Source: Allolobophora icterica (lineage: Eukaryota; Annelida; Clitellata; Crassiclitellata; Lumbricidae). From it: 64,000 nucleotides of DNA. Positions within the stretch are counted from its first letter, which is position 1; every line of letters starts with the position of its first letter. Shown in pieces: positions 59,350 through 64,000 of the stretch. The position numbers and the translations under genes were made by a program. Below the pieces are notes generated by a model. The model was not told the origin of the DNA. It saw nothing but the letters and a program-made list of their open reading frames with translations, and ran no database searches. Location: positions 26,011,871 to 26,075,870 of the forward strand of contig OY744617.1 in NCBI GenBank assembly GCA_963556255.1, in the 5' to 3' direction.

Positions 59350-59640
59350 TGGGGGTCCATAGAGTAGTGGTAACATCACTGGCGTGAACAGTAGTAGGTA
59401 GCGGGATCGCATCCCGCAACCCTCTCAAAAAGGTCCACTCAGCCGAACGCGAGATGGCGCGTTGTTAAAATGAGATTATCATGTAGGACGTGATGGACGC
59501 CTTGCATGGCTGCCGTATACAGTTAAACTTCGACTCCTGTAATAACTTGTGATCATCCGTTCATGCTGATTTGTAGGCCTAATCATACTGCGTAATTGTC
59601 AGTTTGAATATATTAAACGAAGATTATTATTATTCGTTTA
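59350..59640 (+). mobile_element. tRNA-derived SINE-B with ATT tail
   Basis: The head gggggtccatagagtagtgg-taacatcac has an A-box, and agcgggatcgcatcccgc is B-box-like. The body ends ttgaatatattaaacgaag followed by an ATT repeat. A reverse copy lies at 63421-63757 and a split copy at 62642-63315. Confidence 0.82.
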
Positions 59641-59649
59641 TTCGTTTAT

Positions 59650-60240
59650 ACAACGTTCAAAGATCACTGTGCTGTAGCCCTTGTGTGGGGTTAAGTAAGT
59701 ATGTCCCTCAGAAAAATCATATGGTAAAGTGTACAGCAGGACGTTTGAATAATGAAATGGGCAGATAAATTTGAACGGGTATACCGAATTGTAACCATTT
59801 GAAATCGCAATCCAAGTTCAAGCGCTTCATCAATTAAGTGAATTAAAGAAATTTGATGACTCACGTACAGTGACGTCATAATCGTACATGTAAGCCAGTC
59901 TCGTAAGAGGCAGGCTGAACTGTTTCGTTCAAGGCGGCCGGCTTTGGCTTCCGACTTGGAATTATGGTAGGTTGTCGTAAATTCTTGTGAAATCTGCAAT
60001 TTCTATCGCAAAATGTAGTTAGTTCTAGCTTAAATGTTGCCTACGAAACTCGTGAAGCTCGGTGCATACGGTATGACTTACCCATAGCCTTAATAGTAAC
60101 TCGTTTTATGTAGAACTATATGTGTCTCGGCGCTGGCCGCTCCAGCGTTTTGTTTTAAACTTGTGTTCGATATAATGTTTCGTAGATTTGTATAGCGCCA
60201 TGATTTAAAATTAAATTCGAACATGCCCAGCATGATCCCA
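59650..60240. other. Intergenic, nothing recognised
   Basis: Unique-looking sequence between SINE-B and a GGCGTAAC MITE. No ORF with supporting features. Confidence 0.35.
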
Positions 60241-60433
60241 GGGGCGTAACTTTGGTCTAAAAAGTGGGGGGTATCAATTTCTTACATACACGAAGTAAGG
60301 CGGAGATTGCGATCTCTGGGAAGGCGCAATAATAAAATATTGATTGGAATTGTTCAAAAAGTGGGGGTACGGTACCCCTGTCCAAAAAGTGGGGGTACGG
60401 ATACCCCTCGTACCCCCATAAATTACGCCTATG
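60241..60433 (+). mobile_element. GGCGTAAC-family MITE
   Basis: 193-bp copy from ggggcgtaactttggtc to aattacgcctatg. Only a short CCA match flanks it, so the TSD has decayed. Confidence 0.85.
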
Positions 60434-60465
60434 CCAGCAACTGTGCAGTATAAGGAGTGAAGGGC

Positions 60466-60625
60466 CATCTATTTAGTACGTTCGCATGGAGGGGAAGGGG
60501 GTTAACCCAAGTGCATAATTATGTTTGCGTTTGGGATGTCTACTGATAATGTACGTACGCATAGGAAACGGGAAACGGGGTAGGGTAACATCTATAATTT
60601 GTCTATATTCGAGAGGCTCCGTTGT
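60466..60625. mobile_element. CCATCTATTTAGTACGTTCGCA element, left part
   Basis: Shares tctactgataatgtacgtac-gcataggaaacg with 56858-57337. The right end is not recognisable, so it is truncated. Confidence 0.6.
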
Positions 60626-60964
60626 TCTGACGGTCTTGAGCCGGAAATGAACGAATACTAAGGTCCTTTACGAGCGCGGGGCCAATGCATCACAGTTTTT
60701 CAGTTTAGGCCCTACTTGCCAGGTTACGCCGGTACCAACTTTTATACCGTATGATAACAGAAAGACATGTCACATGTGCGCAAACAATTTTGTCCCCAGG
60801 GTTGCTACACGGAATCATATCGACAGCGGCAATCCTGCAACCTTTGGATTATAGACCAGTTGCGCTAAACCGTTTGATCATCGTATCCTACAAAGCGCTA
60901 TATAAATATTTGAAACATACATACCTGCGTGCATACATACATACATACATACATACATGCATAC

Positions 60965-61389
60965 TAGGGGTCCACCGAAACCGGCTCGGATACTCGGTTC
61001 GGCCGGAAATCCCGTTTCCGGAAGTATTCGGCTCGGCAAATATTGTAGACGCAAATAGTTGCAAAAAATTTCTTTAAAAAAATTTCTTTTTCTGTAAAAA
61101 CTTATTCAATAAACTTACGTATATAAAATTATAAATGTTGAACCTTAAAACAATTACACAGAAAACTTCACAATTGCACAGAAATGACTACAATTCAAAT
61201 TGCATTAGTCACTTATTACAAGTACACAAATTTATGTCGATAATTTCTTATTACATGAAAATGTGAAGCTTCACATATTATGCAAATGGTACCCGGTTTG
61301 TTACCGGTTCGTTACCGGTTCCGGCAAAAATACATCCAAATACTCGGAATCGGTTTCCGGCGGAAAAAAATCTTACCGGTGGACCCCTA
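60965..61389. mobile_element. hAT-like element, TAGGGGTCCACCG ends
   Basis: 425 bp with ends TAGGGGTCCACCG and CGGTGGACCCCTA and sub-terminal ccggtt motifs. It split an ATAC microsatellite: left flank atgcatac, right flank atacatac. No ORF. Confidence 0.85.
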
Positions 61390-61746
61390 ATACATACATA
61401 CATAAATACATACAGACATAAAACATACATAAATACATATATGCATACTTACATATATACATACGTAAATGCATACATAAATACATATATACATACATAC
61501 GTAATACATACATACATTAATGCATATATACATACATACGTACCTACTTACATAAATACATACATACATACATAGATACATATATACGTACATACATACG
61601 TCCATAAATACATAAATACATACATGCACACATACATATATACATTTATACATACATACATACATACATACATATATGCATAAATACAAGCATACATACA
61701 TAGGCCTACATACATGTACATGCATACATACATGCATACATACATG
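61390..61746 (+). repeat. ATAC repeat
   Basis: Long imperfect ATAC/ATAT array. Together with 60918-60964 it was one array, split by the hAT-like element at 60965-61389. Confidence 0.9.
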
Positions 61747-62166
61747 AACACTTATGCAAACTCATTGGCACAGTTAGGGGTTGATCTACACTCGACAGGG
61801 TTTGGTGAAGGTGGTTTTCTCTCCCCACCTCTCAGTTATCGCCATTCGGGCGAGCTCTAAAGCTTAAACTCGATCGCATCATTTGACAAACGTCCGTGTA
61901 AGAGAACTTTGATTTTGCAAACACGAACAAATCGAGACTGAGATGCGTTTTGCGATTGGTGATACATGCTTGTGAAGGCAAAAACGATATGTGTGAGGAA
62001 AACGTATTTTCACATGCAGCCATCCCCAAATTAATAAATGACGCGTTTGGAGGCTGTGGCAGAATGGAAGTGTTTAATTTATACACGATATTCGTTGATT
62101 CGTTTCCCACGTCAGACTAAGAGCACGCATGCGCATGCATTAGGCCTACTAGGCTATACATTTGGC

Positions 62167-62418
62167 CACTGGCGGCGATCTTGTTTCACAGGTGGGGGGG
62201 TCACTGTTGAACTGATCTGGTGAAAAGAGTTTTGAACTGATCTGCTCAAAAAAAGAGGTCAAAAATTTTTTTCACATTTTTTTCAAATTTTTTTAAACAA
62301 ATTTGACGACCTTTTTTGGGGGTTTCTTCAAAAAGTGGGCGACAAATGTATGGTCTGTCCCCCCACTCTTAAAGGTTTGGGGACTTGTCCCCTCGACCCC
62401 CCATGAACGCCGCCCATG
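62167..62418. mobile_element. CACTGGCGGCGA-family MITE, TSD CATTT(G/T)GC
   Basis: 252 bp with ends CACTGGCGGCGATC and AACGCCGCCCATG. Flanks CATTTGGC (62159-62166) and CATTTTGC (62419-62426) match at 7 of 8 bases. Same family as 10177-10378 in opposite orientation. Confidence 0.78.
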
Positions 62419-62641
62419 CATTTTGCTATCGATCATGCAATGAGACTCTTGTTGGCGTTTTGCAGGAGAGAAGATACTGATGGCGAGCTTTGAACCTATG
62501 GGACTATGGCAAAGGTACCTTCGGGTAAGATCCAGCTTACTTATATATTTAGCGGAAGGCAGATGATCTGTTTAGGTGTTCTTCCATGAAAACTTCTGCA
62601 ACACCATTGTTTACTGAGCAAGGCGTCTTGCAGTCGATGAC

Positions 62642-63274
62642 GGGCGTGGAGATGGTTCAATGGTAACACGTTGGCACCAGTGTTTAATCTAGTCCCCCTC
62701 TTCTGAGAGGGAAAACAAGGTTCCTGGGGGGGGGGGCAACGAATTGACACAAGATTTGTTGGGGTTATTTCGTCGATCTTGAAAAAGTTTCAGACTTTTT
62801 CAAATTTCATCTTCAAAAAAAGTTTATGACTTTTCTTAAGTCCTTCGTTCGTTAACACTTTTCTATAGGAATTACCCTCTCAAAAAGTTTATGACCTTTT
62901 TTTAGGAATTCATCTCTCAAAAAACTTTATTATTCACCTCTCGGGTGGGGGGGGGGGAATTTTCCTCCCCAAAAGGTCTCTACATTATAATATTGCTGGC
63001 CTCTGCGGGGGAAACATAAATCCTGGGGGGACATTCCCCCAAAGCTGTCTAGATTAAACACTGGTTGGCACGAAGATCAGACGGGACGCGGGTTCGATGC
63101 CCGCTAGCCCTATAAGGTTGACTCGGCCTTCCGCTCGCTATATAGGGCGACTGTAAAATGAGCAGTAAAACGGATGGCATACAATTACATTCGACTTCTG
63201 TTAAGCTTGTTATCATCTGTTACTACTATAGCGTGTAGTCTTACTGCGTGCTTTTCACTTTGAATTAATAAACG

Positions 63275-63315
<41 letters not shown>
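62642..63315 (+). mobile_element. SINE-B copy split by a hAT-like MITE
   Basis: The head gatggttcaatggtaacacg is separated from gacgcgggttcgatgcccgc by the MITE 62678-63063. The body and ATT tail (63271-63315) follow. Confidence 0.82.
62678..63063. mobile_element. hAT-like MITE inside a SINE, TSD GTTGGCAC
   Basis: 386 bp with ends CAGTGTTTAATCTAG and CTAGATTAAACACTG, flanked by GTTGGCAC at 62670-62677 and 63064-63071. The duplicated octamer interrupts a tRNA-like SINE head (gttcaatggtaacac..|..gcgggttcgatgccc), so the SINE is older. Confidence 0.92.
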
Positions 63316-63422
63316 CAGAGGCGTAACTTTGGTCTAAAAAGTGGGAGTTCCAATTTCTTACATACACGAAGCAAGGCTGAGACTGCGATCTCTGAGAAGG
63401 CACAATAACAAATATTGATAAT

Positions 63423-63491
<69 letters not shown>

Positions 63492-63855
63492 CTTCGTTTA
63501 ATATCTTCAAACTGACAATTACGCAGTATGATTACAAATCAGTATGAAAGGATGATCACAAGTTATTACAGGAGTCGAATTTAACTGTATACGGCAGCCT
63601 TGCAAGGCGCCCTTCACGTCCTACATCTCATTTTCACAAACGCGCCATCTCGCGAATGATAGACTGAGTGGACCTTGGGAGGGTTATGGGAGGCGATCCA
63701 GCTACCTACTGCACTCACGCCAGTGATGTTACCACTACTCTATGGACCCCATACTCTATGATTGGCATTATTAAAAAAGTGGGGTATACTGTACCCCCAG
63801 TCCAAAACGTGGGGGTACGGATACCCCTCGTACACCCCACAAATTACGCCTATAA
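63316..63855 (+). mobile_element. GGCGTAAC-family MITE split by a SINE
   Basis: The left half (63316-63418, aggcgtaactttggtc to aatattgat) and the right half (63759-63855, attggcattattaaaaaagtgg to attacgcctat) are parts of one copy. A reverse SINE with an AAT tail lies between them. Confidence 0.8.
63421..63757 (-). mobile_element. SINE-B copy inserted in a GGCGTAAC MITE
   Basis: Reverse complement of 59350-59640: AAT tail, tcttcgtttaatatcttcaa, then gccatctcgcg and gtgatgttaccactactcta-tggacccc at its end. It splits the MITE 63316-63855. Confidence 0.82.
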
Positions 63856-64000
63856 TTATTATTATTATGATGTGAAGGCTTGGCAGACTACCGGGTGAGG
63901 CGTGTTTGAGCCCAAGTCACGCATTGGGCTATAGCAGGCCAATTTACGCAGTTAGGCCCAAGTCACGCAGGCTGCATGGCGGAGTGACGCAGCTGGTAGG

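Noticed and set aside
61387..61751. Cys/Met/Tyr-rich ORFs
   Set aside because: ATAC microsatellite.

Overview
The window is animal genomic DNA: AT-rich, intron-rich and crowded with microsatellites and short transposable elements. It contains three multi-exon protein-coding genes that I could rebuild exon by exon with consistent splice phases. They are a troponin T gene (+, CDS 481-21942, 10 exons, about 300 aa), an FKBP8-type membrane-anchored immunophilin (-, CDS 33930-24647, 11 exons, about 680 aa) and a PXK-type PX-domain pseudokinase (+, CDS 35504-53222, 15 exons, 563 aa). Troponin T of the invertebrate type points to a bilaterian invertebrate. A lophotrochozoan (mollusc, annelid, brachiopod or similar) would fit, but the sequence alone does not settle the phylum.

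Layout. 1-22 kb is troponin T. Its introns hold hAT-like MITEs, LINE 3' fragments, a compact LTR element with identical LTRs and env-like ORFs (about 12.03-14.33 kb), a GTCTTG minisatellite (14.9-15.3 kb) and a minisatellite of about 5.1 kb (16.5-21.6 kb) in the last intron. 22-24.6 kb is intergenic, with MITE, LINE and SINE copies. 24.6-33.9 kb is FKBP8 on the minus strand. 34-35.5 kb is a head-to-head interval between FKBP8 and PXK. 35.5-53.2 kb is PXK, with a Helentron-like element, a truncated piggyBac-like element, ultra-short TTAA elements and several hAT-like MITEs in its introns. From 53.2 kb to the end I see no convincing host gene, only LINE, SINE, MITE and microsatellite sequence.

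The three genes do not form a pathway. Troponin T is a thin-filament protein of striated muscle. FKBP8 is a tail-anchored mitochondrial/ER immunophilin. PXK is an endosomal PX pseudokinase with a WH2-like actin-binding tail. What is distinctive here is the mobile DNA. Many short elements can be delimited to the base by target-site duplications, and several nest inside one another, so their relative ages can be read.

All coordinates and splice sites come from reading the sequence by eye and checking reading-frame continuity. No alignment or database search was run.
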